This document shows positions 12,416 to 27,400 of a DNA stretch of 64,000 bases, piece after piece. Under the pieces are notes generated by a model that saw only the letters and a program-made list of their open reading frames with translations, had not been told where the DNA came from and did no database searches. Origin of the DNA: Beaufortia kweichowensis (Eukaryota > Chordata > Actinopteri > Cypriniformes > Gastromyzontidae); assembly GCA_019155185.1 (NCBI GenBank), contig CM032797.1, forward strand, positions 8,976,881 through 9,040,880, written 5' to 3'. The translations under genes and the position numbers were made by a program. Numbering within the stretch: the stretch's first letter is position 1; each line of letters starts with the position of its first letter.

Positions 12416-15400
12416 ATGTCTGTTGGAGGAAGTATGACAGCTCGTTTCGAGAAAATCGATGCCATGCTGAAGGATCCCAAATCAGAGGTCAACACAGACT
12501 GTCTGTTGGTAAGTTTATGAGCTGTATTTGTTGATATGATGGCTTTAAAAATCATTTTTATATGGTTATTTGCTGGGAACAACAATGGAAGCTTATATAA
12601 AATATGAAATTAGCTCAAAACGGTGCGTACTGTAAAAAAACATTGATGTGTTGTATTTAAAACAAAACAATAGTGTAATAATTGTTCTCTTGTCCCTGCA
12701 ATAAACAGCATGTTGTTACTATTCTAAGTGTTCTGAAGATTTTAGTTGTGTTACTTTGTACTGGTATTTTTTTTTCATCAATGCATAAAAAAGAGGTAGT
12801 CACTAGTTGCCATTGCAGATAAGGTTAATATGTGGAAAACTAGACAAAGTTCAATGTCATTCTACTGTACACTATGATCAAGTCTTGATCAGATACAAAA
12901 TGACAGTTTGTGGATCATCCCTTGAAGGGTTTTAAGCCTACAACCTTTCAGTAATCAGCCCAGATCTTTACTCACTAGGCCACACTGCTCAGAGCCTATT
13001 GAAATAAATGTAAATGTGTTCTGTATTCATTCTCATTGTTTACCTACTGTTTGCAATGAGGTGCAAACAATGCAAATGCTTTGTAATAGTAAGGTCGTAA
13101 CTTTTTTTGTTGCTGTGATCTTTATTAGCATCTGTCATACTGTCTTTGTACTGTCTGTTTGATTTTAAGAATTTGTGCACTTCTCATCCAAATCCTATGA
13201 GTTGGCTGCTGCACCTATGTGTACACAGAAAAGGCTTTTTGTAATCTTAAATATCAAGTTGCGTTAAGAAGATAAAGTATCAGATCCTGACATGAAATGC
13301 ACACTTTCAAACAGAGCCTCAGTTAAGGACTGGCATTGATGCCACTATTAATGTCTAGTTATCTATTTCACAGTCTTTGACAACCACAACTACTGTTGTG
13401 CTGAAGGTCATAAGATTTCCAAGGCAGTGCTTTATAACAAACAGATTAATCTTAGAAAACATGTCAAGAACATGTCTGGGTCATATTTTACTCAAAAAAG
13501 GTTTGTTTGGGAAAAAATACAGCATTTTTTACTTTACTGCATTGTTACATTGTTTTTAGGTCAGTTAACCATCGGTTATTTAACCAAGTTGAAATAAATG
13601 TTTTTTCTTAATAAACATGACAGTAATAATAATGCAACCATGATGCAAAGGAAATGTAATAGTTTTGTTCAGGATAAAATGTGACCTAGACATGTTTTTT
13701 GTTGATGTTATGGTTATAATAACGGTTATTAACGTTTAAATTATGTTGTGATATATTTTCTGACCTTTGTTTAACATTCAAAACTTTATTCAGTTTTGTT
13801 TGTAGTATTTATTGAAAAATGAATAGTGTTTTGTTTTACATGAACTACAAATTTTTTATCAAGATCAAGTACTTTTTTCTGCCACTTTTACCCAGAATAC
13901 TTTTCTATAAATTGTTTGGATGCTGGGAAACCCATAGGAGAAGATTGATCAGTAACTCATTAGTGATTAAAAGAAAGTTTGACAGTCACCTCAATCATAA
14001 TGGCACTGATGGATTTATTAAATGTGATTATGATACATCCAGTAACCTCCCTATTACACAGGATTTATATAGACCCAAGTGTTTGCAACAAGAAAGAGTA
14101 GCGGTACTTTTGTTTAATTCATCTGTAGCCTCCCCTCACCCGTGGCCTGTTCTTACCTGTCTTTTCCTTGTGTATCAGCTCACCTGTCTCTGCATCCGCC
14201 TCTGATACTTCCTGTTACCAGAGTAGCTCGAGATATGACTTGTCTAATAAAGCTGCAGCGTGCAGAGACTCCAGAACTGCATGTTCCTGAGGGCAAAGGG
14301 CCGGTCAAACCCACTGTGTGCTTGGAAAGCTTGTGACAGTTTCTCGTGGTACACTAGGGATGACTTTTTCCCCTGGCAGGACCGAACAACCTGCATCAGT
14401 ATTTCCAGTCGTGTTATATTTTCCTCAGACTTTACATTCCTGGAGGAATGTGTCAGAAAAGACATTTTCACACCGATTATTTCTTTCCGCACGCTGACCT
14501 AATTTAAATTTGGTGATAGGAATTCCTTTTGAAAATGTGATTTTGAGTGTATGTGAAATTAGACATGCTTTCAACCATAGAAACCATAAAAAAAACGTTT
14601 TTGTGTAAACGTGGTAATGCAGTTCTGAAGTTCATGTAGGAAGATGCTTGATTTTAATGAAACCATTTTTGAAGGGTTTCGATAACGTTTACACAACAGC
14701 TTGATGTGACTGTGATTTTGATGTAACCCAGATCTTTTTGTATAGTTTTTTGAGTGACAGTGTGAATAGCAAAAGCCACTTGCAGATCAAAGCCACTTGC
14801 AGTGTGAACTGCTGACAAACATTTTTGCATCAGTGTATTTCAGCATTTGTAATAACTGTACCTTCGATTAACATTTGATTTGGTGTCAATCAGGTGACGG
14901 CTGTCAATGAACTTCAGGTCTTAAAAGTTGCTTTCACACTGTCAACACAAGTTAAAATGGTAAATCACAGAGGATAGGCTAAATATATTTTATTATGTTG
15001 AGCATGTCAGGTTAGGGTTGTTTCATTGATATGGGTTTGTTCAGCACAGGATCATTGTCAGATAGTACACAGACGTCTTTAAAATATTGACTGCATTTAA
15101 AAGGTCATGTGAACCACCTCAAAAAAAGTAACTAAACTAAATGTAATAACAGCAAAAAGTTGTTTTTAAACACTCTTACTGCCCATGGTCATACCAGACG
15201 CATCACCCAAACTTTCACCATTGGTTAAGTGTTTTGTGTGAGGTCACTCAAACGCACAAAGCAATGTTTTGAAAGTTACACTCAGCCTACGAATAGCTTA
15301 CTTGCATCTACATCTCTTTGCATATTTAGTTAGGATAGATATGAAGCATAAATAACCTGATTTATAAGTCACTATAACCACACTATACACCTAAGTTTAC

Positions 15401-18400
15401 CGTGATACTTCATGCCTTCCAGCAGTTTTTTCAATACCACAGAATTAGCATTGTTCCAAGGCTGTTTATCTGTTAAGTGTGCTGACTGGTGTGAGAACAG
15501 GACCCGTACCTAACGCGAGCGCTCAGGCTGAGGCTGAATAGTAATGATCTGTGGGGCCGGGCTCCCAGGCCTCTGAACACAAGAGTGTTGTTTTTGCCCT
15601 TCAGAAGTCGTCGCTGATCAATGAATGGAGGCCTTTGCTCACTCTTCCCTCCAGCACCCCGTGGCCACCCCACCCACCGCTTAATAAAATTCCACGCTAA
15701 TCAAATAACCTCTTGTCTTGAGCCCACAGGGCGGGGTCCAAGCGTGTGTGCATGTTCCAGTGCCATGCTTTATGGCACATCTATATTCTTGCGGTTTGAG
15801 GTACAGATTTGCTGTTGAGAGCATTCACTTCTTCAAAAGCGGCACTTCACCCTAGATGTTTTTTAAACATTTCTTTTACAACAAATGTTACTAGATTTAC
15901 GTTAATGGAGGGAACAAAGCTTTACAGAAACATTGACATACCTGTAACTGTGTGAAGAAGGCCTCTGGGTGTGATGTCAACTTGAATACCTGTCTGTAGC
16001 TCAACAAGCATCCCTCCTCACGTTTCAATCCAGATCTATTGTGATGTGTATGCCTGGACTAAGTGTTTTAGTTGCCCCGTATGTCACCTGTCACTTGGAA
16101 ATGGTATCTGGGTCTTTACTGAACATCATTACTGAACTATCAAGAACTATACATTAAAGAAAGGATACAAAAGTATTAGTATAGTAATGATTAATCAAAT
16201 AGTGAAAGCTAAAAATCATCGTTTCAGGCAGAAATCAGTAAAACCGGCATATTGCCTCTCCCTCTTTTACGTCTTTCGATAGCAGATTTGTTTTCTCACC
16301 CTGAGGTTGTGTGTTAACTGTATAAAGACTTCCGGGCTTTCTCATGCTTTATGTCACGTAATTACTAGAGAAACGCCCTTCTGTGGTTTTGTCGGTGCTT
16401 GCTCAAGTAGCGTCTCTGCTGTGGTGATCTCAGTAGTGCTTGTACAGGGAACCGCTCCTAACGTGTGAGGGTATGAGACAGTTTCGGTGCGATTTTGCAG
16501 GTGGATAGATACTATGGCATAATTGTTTTTTGCATGAGATCTTCTGCTTAATCACTTTACTTTTGTGAATGAGTTTAATGCTGCACTGTCAGTAAAAAGA
16601 GACTAATGCCATTTTTTATAGCCACATAATTTGAGAAGATCCCAGACTGTATTATTTCATGCTGAATGTTTCTTTGTTTTGGTTATGTGTGCTGCATACT
16701 AGCTTGGAGATACAGGATCATAACTGACATGCCATCACAACAGTGTTCAGAGTACTGCTGTACTGCTCGAGTTTGGTTCATCATTTTAATGACCCTTCTC
16801 CTTCAGGACAGCTCCACAGCCACACAACAACGACTGAATCTCTTTGTGATTGTATGCCGGACTAAAGTTAGATGATTGTAACGTATAACAGTGTTTGGCC
16901 TATTTTTATATTCAATTTCATTGCATCCCAGTGCTTGTGTTGTTATCGAGAGGCTTTGTGAATCAGAGCGCAAACTTATACTGAAGATTTCAAGTGTTCA
17001 GCAAGATTTAAACGCATTACAGGTGCAACAATGTGACAACGAAAAAATATTCTTTTGTGGCCATTTGCAGTGGAGGTGCCATAGTAAACAGATCACCTTG
17101 CTTGGTAGACCTAAAAAGACACCAAATCATAACTGTGACAGATCACCGTAGGACAATGAATGAGAAAAATGAGTGCTCAGTATTGCCTGCTGTATGAATA
17201 GAAGCCATTTGTCTTTTCTTTTGTTTTTCTATAATGTGCGCTGGCTTACTGGACCAGCCTAGTATAGTTGACTGTTTGGTGTTGTTTTATAGCATGATTT
17301 GAGCAAAATAGGCCAAATGTACAAGCATGTTATTGTCAGATTTCTTGCTAATTTGAAGTATGTTGTTTAAATCTAGTCATGTTTGAAATGTCTGACTAGA
17401 CAGAAGCTCTATATTCCTATTACCTACCTGTGTTGTCAAGATAGCCTTAGAGGTTCTTTGGGTGTGGCTTTGTTGTACTTCGGGGAACTATTATATTATT
17501 GTTTGGCTGATCCCTGTCAAACAATGAGATGACGTAACTTATTTTGTAGCCCTGATGTTTCCTACTCACGTTTACATCTTTGTAAACTTTGATTAGACAA
17601 ACATGTATTGATAAGCATGCCTGACATATCTGTTAACAGAATGCATCAATGTAAACGTGGCACAATCACATTCATACAATGTTAACCATTGCTGTGAACA
17701 GTGTTCTTCTTAAAGGGTTAGTTCACCCACAAATAATAACTCTGTCATTATTTATTCACCTCATGTCGTTCAAAACCTGTATTTGACTCTTTCTTCCGTG
17801 GAGCAGAAAAGATTGTAAAATGTCTTTTTAATAGAAGCCAATGAGGGACAATGCTGTTTGGATCTTCTTTTGTGTTTTGCAGAAATAAAGTCATACAGAA
17901 TGACATGAGGATGAGTAAACGAATCGAATTAGGTGAACTATTTAATAACTTTTCTCATATGTTGCCCAGTTTATGGTAAGCTGTTTTCTGTATTGTTTAG
18001 GGTGTTCAAGTCGCAGTGCAGCATTTAGAAAAGATTATTTGGCAATTTTCGCTGTTAATATTTTTTATTGTGGGATTGGCTATGGTCTCTTGTAGTGGCA
18101 TAACCAGACACATGTATTTTTGTACCTTACCATAAGCTATTACTGAATCTTTAACATAGACATGTTTTGTGACTGATTGAGAACAGAGAGACCATTGATG
18201 AAGACTGTACTTCTGTTTCTTACACGCAGGCCTGTTTTAGAGGTGAAACTCTACAATACAGTATGTCTGATTCGCTCAGCAAAGACATATTCACAGGGAA
18301 AGAAGTGCTCCATTGTGCCCGGGAGGAGGTATGGGGAGCGTTTGCATCGGGCTGCGACGGCAGTGCCTAAATTTGGTTGCTCTTGAGTGCGAGGTGGTGA

Positions 18401-21400
18401 TAGGAAATGAGAGGCGCAACCCTTAGGGTGCTGGCACTCTGCTGGAGAGACATGATGTGGTTCAGCCTGTGGAAACTTTAATGTTCCCATGGCTGGAAAG
18501 TGCTTCCCCAGATTTTCCCCCAAGGTTTAAAAAAAATATAATTACCGTGTCAAAAGATGAAATAAATTTTTCTGTGTGTGTTTGAATGGCACAGTTCGTG
18601 AGCCAATGAGCGTGGGAAGTCTAAGTTAGGCCTAAACGTCAGCATTTCTCACTTAATTACATTTTTCAGTAAGCGTCTCGCAACACCTGGATAACCTGTG
18701 ATGGAGTTCAGACTCTCTGGCTCAAAGTTCATTCTGATCAGTTTAAACCCAGAGCTTGATGCATTTATTCATTACACAGCTAGTGTTTAAGTTTGTGGGG
18801 GGTGTTGTGACTAACTTTGTGTAACATTTACGGATTAGGCTGAAAAGTCCAAACCTACAAAATAGATAAACCACAGTTGTTTAAAAAGTTGAAATTTACC
18901 AATGTTAATTTGTAATACTTATGTGACTTTTAGTCAAATTCTTTTTAAATGTGTTTCTTTCTCTCATGTTATATCTTAATTGTGTAGTTTTGTTAAATGC
19001 AAAGCATTAGGCTTTGCAGAATACATTTACTTAAATGGATACTTCAATATCCTTAAGTGATGTTTACTTTAGGGCTGCAACTAGCAATATTTTCATATTT
19101 GACTGATCTGTAAATTGTTTCTTACATTTTTATTAATCCGCTATTTCAAATCTTCAAACATGCACATTAATATTTCAGTCTATATAGAATATGCTATACA
19201 TTGTGTAAAATTGTAACGCTAAAGTAGTGTTACCTGTGCTACATAGAATAAAAGCATTCAGTTTCAGGTGTGGTTCATTTAAAACTCACTATTGATGTTG
19301 TCTAAGAATTGTTTGTATCTGTTCATTGTGCTCCCTGTCTGTTGTGGTCTGTTTGATGGCATGCATGCTTTATATTGTGCACAAAGGAAATATTTGCTTT
19401 GTAAGAATGTTACAGTAAAGAGTAAATATATAGGGTTTTTTAGATATGTGCCTCTACTTTAAAAGGTATTAATAATTAAGATTTTATATGACAAGTCATT
19501 AGTTATCAGACATTTGTTGGTTCAGTTTTGGATTTACTTTGAAATTTGTGTTAATTTTGTTATAATATTTATATGAATAATTATCTTATATTGATCCTAT
19601 CCTACACTTTAAATAATAAAATATAATCAGCTTTTTTTCTGTAACATAGCAAATCGCATTGGCAGATTCTTAAAGTGTAGCATTTAATTGTAGCTTTGTA
19701 TAACACTGAAGCTTCCCACAACAGTAGTTTAGATGAAAAGTCTGCAGCACAATTGTATTTTATGATAAACAAAACATAAAACCAATCTTACCCAAATGAT
19801 GTAACCATTAACAGATCTGCATTATTATTTGTGACCCTGACCTTCTTGCTGATGTCATCACTTTAACCTAATCTTTCAGCCTATGTGTGGCTCATTGTGT
19901 ACTTGATAATACCGTCTTTACCAGCACTCCCACATAGACCTTGGAATGTCTTCATACATGTATTTCTGTCGTTGCTATGGATTATTTAGACCTTTTTGTC
20001 CATTTAAAGGGAAAGCAAGCAGATTCTCAGGTTCTGCTTATAAGACACCATCCTGGGTCAACATCAATGGCTGTTCCTCCAAACAGCATTCAGATTAATC
20101 TGTCTACTTGATGACTGTGAGTTGATAGTAGGGTTAGAGATAAGGTTGTTGCTGTAAATGTTTGATAGTAATGCCGTTCCAAGACCAACAAGGCATGCTT
20201 ATTCAGAAACATGTTCTCTGAGAGAGTCAAGTTCATTGACACAGTTGCTTTCATTTACGTGAAATCTCCATTACCGCAGATGTCTTCATGGAAAACATTA
20301 GTTCATTGAGCTAATTAAGAAAATGTTTAGGTTAGCAGTGTTTACATTTATTTGTGATTGAGGAGTTCAGCCAATCACAGAGTCATTCATACGTAATTAT
20401 TGTTTCACACTGCGGTGGCTGAATATTGTTTAGTCAAGTTGCAGATGGTATGTTTTTCCAGAGCCTCTCCCACTGATTATGCAGTAGCTGAGATCTAAAT
20501 GAAGGCCTTTGCTCAAGGTTGTGTTTGGGAGACTGTGTTGTCTGCTTTCATGAAGTAGACAGTTTTGACTTTAAGTCTATGGCCCTGATTATTGTCACAT
20601 GCTATTTACGAATTTCGAATTTCTTTTGTTTGTAAGTTTTTCATAAGTAAACTTTTCTTCCATTAGTTCTAGCATATGTTTTCTCCTCTTACGTTTACTA
20701 TTAAGTCACTTGTGGTTACGAGACCAGATTTAACCAATAACTAGATTTAGTGGCCACATTTGTGGAAATGTTTGTACATAATTAACGTCAAATCTGTAAT
20801 TGCTGAGGTTACTACAGAGGTTGAAAACAGAATGGGAACCGGGTCTGTTTGCATTCACTCTTTGTTATGTTCTTGGCTTTTGGCCTGTTTTATAAACCGT
20901 TCCCACTCTCCATGCTTCTTTTCTGAAATGCTCTTACAAGTTGAGAAAAACCGACATGATCCAAACATGATTCCGTCCCTTTCTCTGGCGTTTATCGATG
21001 TGAAGTCATTACTTGAGGGTGTATATTAAAACGAGTCACACTTTTTGACTGTGGACTTGGCCGTCTTTTCCCCCATCTTTGTTGCGAGCCTGTTTGGCCA
21101 CATTCTTAAAATAGCTCTCTGACGTGTACCGTCCTGCTGCGGAATGCAACTGTGGCCGTCCAGAGTTCTCTGTGGCAGGATGTTATGCAAACGTGCACTG
21201 CTGAATGGAGAGCTGTGTTATTACCAGCACGGGCTCACGGGATTGGAGAGATTGCAGAGCTTCTATAGTAAATTGTTTTTTATGCATGGACTGAATAGAT
21301 TGCTTGAGTTATTTTACCAATGCAGTAGCAAAGTATGCTAAATAATATTTTGCGTTTTTTGTGTTTGTTTACACATACACTTAAACTCTGCTCTCATATC

Positions 21401-24400
21401 ATTACAGTAAATCTTCTGTGCATCCGTACGTGGAAAAAGGCATCCGGAATTCACTAGATGCTGGAAGATAAGCTGTTGCTGTTGTTGTTTACCTGATATA
21501 CAGTGTCTCTATCAGTGTTTGTTGTTTTAGGTTTTAGACATTGGCAGATGGATTGATATATTCAGTCTTATACAGGAATTATGGAGAATTATGGTGAATT
21601 TCAAGTCATGACACAAAGTTGGTCATCTAAATTGTATTTTAAGATAATGAAAATAAGGTAACTTAGTAATGCTTGTAAAGATAAATTGGACAAAGTAACT
21701 GATTATAACAGCTTATATACTACATATAGAGTAACAACCGGACACAATTATACATCATTTGTTTCAGTATGAAGTGTTTTGTGGTTGTATTTCAGTTGTG
21801 TTGTAGTTTCACATATTCATAAGGCAACTGGAGAGATTCATTTCAGCTGGTTATACGTTATTAATTTAAGAGCTGGTAAAAGACTTTTTAAGATGAAATA
21901 TGGGAAAATATGGGAGTTTAAAACAATCTATCGTATTAAAGCTGCAGTTCATAACTTATTTTGGTTGAAAGTAACTAAGTTATTGCAAGTACAAAAGAAC
22001 TATTCAAAACTGTTATCTATTTACAACAGTAAGATTATAATACTGATTTATAAATTGAGCTGTCACGTATGATTTTGACATGAAATGTCCGTTTGATGTC
22101 ATTTGACATCATTAAACATAAGTACATAAAGTTATATACAGTTTTATCTTTTAAGCAGAGATGCTAATATGGAGGCCCATGGGTATGTTTTAAAAAAAAT
22201 ACATATTCCTATAAGCTGTGTAATATTATCCATGTCGAATTATCCAACTTGATATACCATCAAGACTGAATAAAGCTCTACTTGAATTTTTATTTGACCA
22301 GCATCTTGTGTTTGTGGTTTGTTAATTAGATCTATTGACCATATGTTCTGCTCTGCCTTTTACTGCATGAGGTGCGAGACACTCGTGACTCACGTTGTAA
22401 GGCGTTAGGTCATCAAAAGGGTTTGCTTGTATACCGCAGCTTCTCACTTCTCACATCTTCTGCTCACTGAACCCCTTTAGTGCATGCGGTTTAGAATGCA
22501 CAGATAGCAACACATGCCAACACTATATACTCTATCTGATGTTTTGAATGGGTTGTTTGTTGGTATTAAAGTCTTAGTAACTTACCCTATGTTGTTTGTG
22601 CTACAGTTATGAATGATTTTTGATGAGTGTGAAAAGTGATTTTGTTGGAAAATTTTATTTGATTAGTTAAATATAAAGTATATTTTTCACATTTTTATTT
22701 AAAAAAAATACTTTTAATGATCTTTCAATTGACAGTCCTTTTCAATTTTGTTCCTATAAGAAAAAAATGAATATTCTTGGATGTCAGAAGTCCAGAAAAT
22801 CAAATGGAAACTTTCCTTTGTGTTGCGTCTGTGCTACATCTACAAACGTTTGGGAGCTGAAAGGTGTATAAGAGATTAAATGAATTCGACACACTTTTCT
22901 CTTTACATGAGGCCAAGGGTTCGAGTGCCCACACAGCACACTTAAACTGCTCCTTACGAGTGACTGACACATCCAGGATTACATTAGATTAGGGTTTTAA
23001 TCTGTCACTGCTAACCTGGCAAGATTGACACTGGCCTTTAAATTGGCCTGTATGCAGGTTCCCAACAGTAAATAATTGATAGAGGTTGTGCAGAATTAAA
23101 AATATAAAGGCCAAAATTTTAACCTGTTGCTGTAGTTTATTTTCCTATTGTGTTTTATTTAGCTAGTTTTAGTGGTTTATTTTGTATTCTTGTTATAGAG
23201 GAGCAGGGTTAGTTAGGGGCTGAGAGGAGATTTGAACACAGTATCAGTATCTGTGGAGAAATGTAGATCAAAATGAGGCTTAATCTCTTTGGACCTGCTG
23301 CAGGGTCTCGAGGTTGATTTTGTTGTTTTGTTTTTCTGTTCTGGCCAGCTGGTGACAGTAATACAATACGAGAACAAAGAAGTTGAAAGTTGTGTAAAAT
23401 GTTAGCCATTATCATGTTACGTAGATTACAGAGAGGACAGTTTTTTATCTCTGGCTAAATGTCATAGAAATGTTTAATCTGTGCTTGAGAGAGTATGCAG
23501 ATTTGGGTAATGGACTCTTTGAGAAAACAACAAAAAAGCATTACTTCACTATTTAAAGGGTTTTTTGCTTTTTATAAACCTTTATATAAAGGGTTTATTT
23601 TTTTATATTTTTTCAGGTGCTATTGTATGTTCTTTTCAATACTGTATGATTTACAGGTGTTTTCTTGTGCCGCCAGCAGAATCATCTGAAATCCACAAGT
23701 GTCACAAATTATCCACATTCTTTGAGTGGAGAAACTGCACAAAATGATACATTCATTCCTGATATCTTACTATATAAGATTTACTAAATAAGAATAAGCA
23801 AAACAGGCAAAAACAATACATTTGGAAAGGAAAACTTAATTATTTCATTAATATTTTTTGATTATTTGGTAAAACAATTTGCAATGGATTCAGATACTCG
23901 ATAGTGAAAAAAAATAGAGTAGTGCAGTTGGAATATCATCTTCAGCGAAAGATATGAAAATGACTTTCTTATATCTTCATTTAACCAATATTTATATTTT
24001 TCTGTTTTTCAGGACAGTTTGGATGCTCTGGTCTACGACCTTGATTTTCCAGCCTTGAGGAAAAACAAAAGCATCGATAACTTTTTAAACAGATGTAAGT
24101 ATTTTGTCTAGCGTTTCGTCTGTATCTTTCCCATCTGAAAGTGCCATGTTCATTGGTTCAAAGTGACGTGTCAAAACACTTTCGGTCTGCTTTATTGTGG
24201 GTGGGGGTTGGTTTTGGGTCAGTACCCTCAGTCAGGCACCATTTTGTCAGTCCTGGTATTCGCTCAACAAAAGGGCTTTCAGAACTGCATGGTGACCCGC
24301 ATGTTATATTCCACATGTTCCACCCCTTTTCCCTCCCTCTCTTTGGTATATTAATGTGACATCAGTAGGAGGTAGGGGCTTTATTTTGTCGTGTGGTTTT

Positions 24401-27400
24401 GTTTGATTTTCATGCCATCCTTTAGACTCTAACTTTCTTATCAACAGTGTTTAGTGATGCTTGCAAAGACAAATATCACTGTTATCGTTTCTCATACACA
24501 CTCGTTTTATATGCACTTTGACTGTAGTGTAGTACTGTATTTTACTTTTCTTGCATGAAAATGTTTGGTCGCTTGGTTAGTGCTTTCAGTCATTTAAAGA
24601 GTATTCTATATCTAAAATTGATATAAAATATTTGAGCTGTATCTTTTATCATAATTCACCATCAGTGCAGTTCTCTGACACATTAGAAATGACTGAATTA
24701 AAAGTTTTCATTCCCACTGAAATGTTTTTATGAACTGTCAACCCTGGTGAATATCCATAAATCTTTCTCAGATGTTTTCTCCAAATACCATGGGAGATCT
24801 TTTCATTCTCAGCATTGAGATTCCGTTCAGTAATGCCTTCTTTGTATCAGTTGTAATGCAACCCACATATGTGTTTTGGGGTTTTAAGTAAATCATACAT
24901 ACAGATGTGACCTGTGTAAAAGCCTATTGCTAAGCATTGACCAAATTTGCCTGAACGTCATCTGTCCCCGAGGGAAGCTGAGCTGTTGTGTTAGATAATG
25001 CCATGAGAGTCCTCATGGTTATAACACAATTTCAGCGAAATGGATTTTCACACTGTTCGGATGCTCTTCTGTACAGTCCAAAGGGCTTCCCTTTTCTCCT
25101 GAGACAAGGTTGTCTAATTCCTTTCTCTCTCTCTTGTCGATTCAGTTTTTAAACAAGATGCAGATGCTTGATCACAGATGTAGCCAAAAGTGCATGACAT
25201 TTATCAGAAAGATTGTTCTGATTAAATCAAAACTTGAGAGTTGAAAGTGTGATAAAGATGTGGGAAACCACAATTGAGTTCATGGACGTTTACATTTTGT
25301 TCTTTTCATGCTTGATATATGAAAAACTTCATAATGTTTCGAAACTATTATAATATGTATATAATCATACTTTTTTTCATGATCTTAAAAAATATTTTGA
25401 TCTGAATGTGTATGCTTGAATGTTTACAATTATTTGTCAGTGAATATTACGACTCATTTAATGCAATTAATGTATGTGTCCTTTTTAGATAAGGACACAA
25501 TTAGCAAAATTCGAGAGCTTCGTATGAAAGCAGAGGACTATGAAGTAGTAAAGGTCATAGGCAGAGGAGCGTTTGGAGAAGTACAACTGGTGAGTGTGTT
25601 GTTCATATTTTTATGTTCTTGTTTTCTGCATTTTTTTAAAGCTGTGATAGATAGATAGATAGATATATCTACCTAGTTCACACTTTTGCATTTTAAAAAG
25701 TATGTAGACTGTTTTAGTATTCAAACAAAAATAAGAATGCAAACATGTGCAGTTTAAGTTATAAATGTTAGATATACTGTACACTATAAAGTGCTTGATT
25801 TGAATGTACAGTTGCTCTTTTATGCAATCAAATACAATTGTCACAGGCAACCCCTTTCATATATTTTATACATTGAGTTTCACATAACTCCAGTCGCTCT
25901 GTTTACTACCTGTACAATAAAATATGAATGTTATTTGAATGTTTGTAAAATAATGACATATGCAAATGTGTAATCATATATAATATTAACTTTGACAACA
26001 CATTATTTATTTTTAAAATGCAGTGTCCATTTTATGAAAAAGTAGCAGTTTTACACATACAAGGTTCAGAACTGTACAGCAACAATGTACAGTCAGACAG
26101 TCATTAGCGTAAAATAAACAAACCTTCAGGGTGATTCAAAAGGGTTTATTTAATGCTAATGACCAGCTGACTATACATAATCCCTTATATACAAAATAGT
26201 TTACTAATGCTAAGCTTGGCCTAAAAGTCTTCTTTCTCTTTGTGTTTTGTAGGTGAGGCACAAAGCCACACTGAAAGTATACGCCATGAAGCTGCTCAGC
26301 AAGTTTGAGATGATCAAGAGGTCGGACTCCGCTTTCTTCTGGGAAGAGAGGGATATTATGGCCTTTGCCAATAGTAATTGGGTAGTACAGGTGCGCATTA
26401 ACTGACCAATTATGATTAATAATTAAAATCAAAGGTGTTGCTTGTTTTAAATGTTTTAATTTACGTGTCTAGTCACCATTAATGATATCTTATATACAAT
26501 GATATTTTTGTGCTTTCCAGCTTTTTTATGCATTCCAAGATAACCGCTACCTCTACATGGTGATGGAGTATATGCCGGGCGGTGACCTGGTAAATCTCAT
26601 GAGCAACTATGACGTGCCAGAGAAGTGGGCTCGATTCTACACTGCCGAGGTTGTGTTGGCTCTAGATGGCATCCACTCCATGGGCTTCATTCACAGGTCT
26701 CCATCACGCATTAAACCATCCCTTCATTTCATAGTGTCCTTTACCCTCCTGAAATTTTAACAGTGACTTGCGTTTGTTTGTCACAGGGATGTAAAGCCTG
26801 ACAACATGTTATTAGACAAAACAGGCCACCTGAAGCTGGCTGACTTTGGGACCTGCATGAAAATGAACAAGGTATGTCACGCTTCGCCGTCTGTTAGTTT
26901 CAGTTCTGCTTCGCACGGCATTCTGAAGCTCATCTTCTTTTTTTTCTCCTCACAGGATGGTATGGTACGATGTGACACGGCAGTAGGAACTCCAGACTAC
27001 ATTTCTCCAGAGGTACTGAAGTCACAGGGAGGAGACGGCTACTATGGCCGAGAGTGTGACTGGTGGTCTGTTGGAGTCTTCCTGTATGAGATGCTAGTTG
27101 GTGAGTTTTTGCATTAGAGCTCATTGGACTTGGTATAATCTGTTTTGTAAAGTTAGTTTTATTTTGCTTTTAATGGCAAATGCATTATTTATTTGTTAAC
27201 AATCCTTTGCTTTGTGTCTTTCAAGTAATTAAGAGAGTAAATAATCAGCTGAAATGGTGTTTAATATACTAGAAATATACTTACTAAGTTTATTTATATA
27301 CTACTTTGTGGTTAGTATTTAAACATATTTTTTGCAAACAACAGATATTATAATGAGCTATTGAGAACTCCATTTGTTTAATAAAGCTGCTCCTGCATCA

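Larger units (their letters stand above)
12509..24012 (+). other. rock1: rock1 intron 1 (11.5 kb)
   Basis: The intron is bounded by gtaag at 12509 and a pyrimidine tract plus cag before 24013. It holds a tRNA-derived SINE remnant, a foldback element and a possible hAT remnant (separate entries). The many short open frames inside it are poorly conserved and lack splice context, so I treat them as noise. Confidence 0.8.

Noticed and set aside
13819..14502. Overlapping open frames of 64-128 codons in rock1 intron 1
   Set aside because: No conserved domain, no splice signals in the right places, and frames overlap on both strands in AT-rich intron sequence.
22905..22940. Possible tRNA or SINE signal (gggttcgagtgccc)
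   Set aside because: It resembles a B box, but no A box at the right spacing and no cloverleaf can be drawn.
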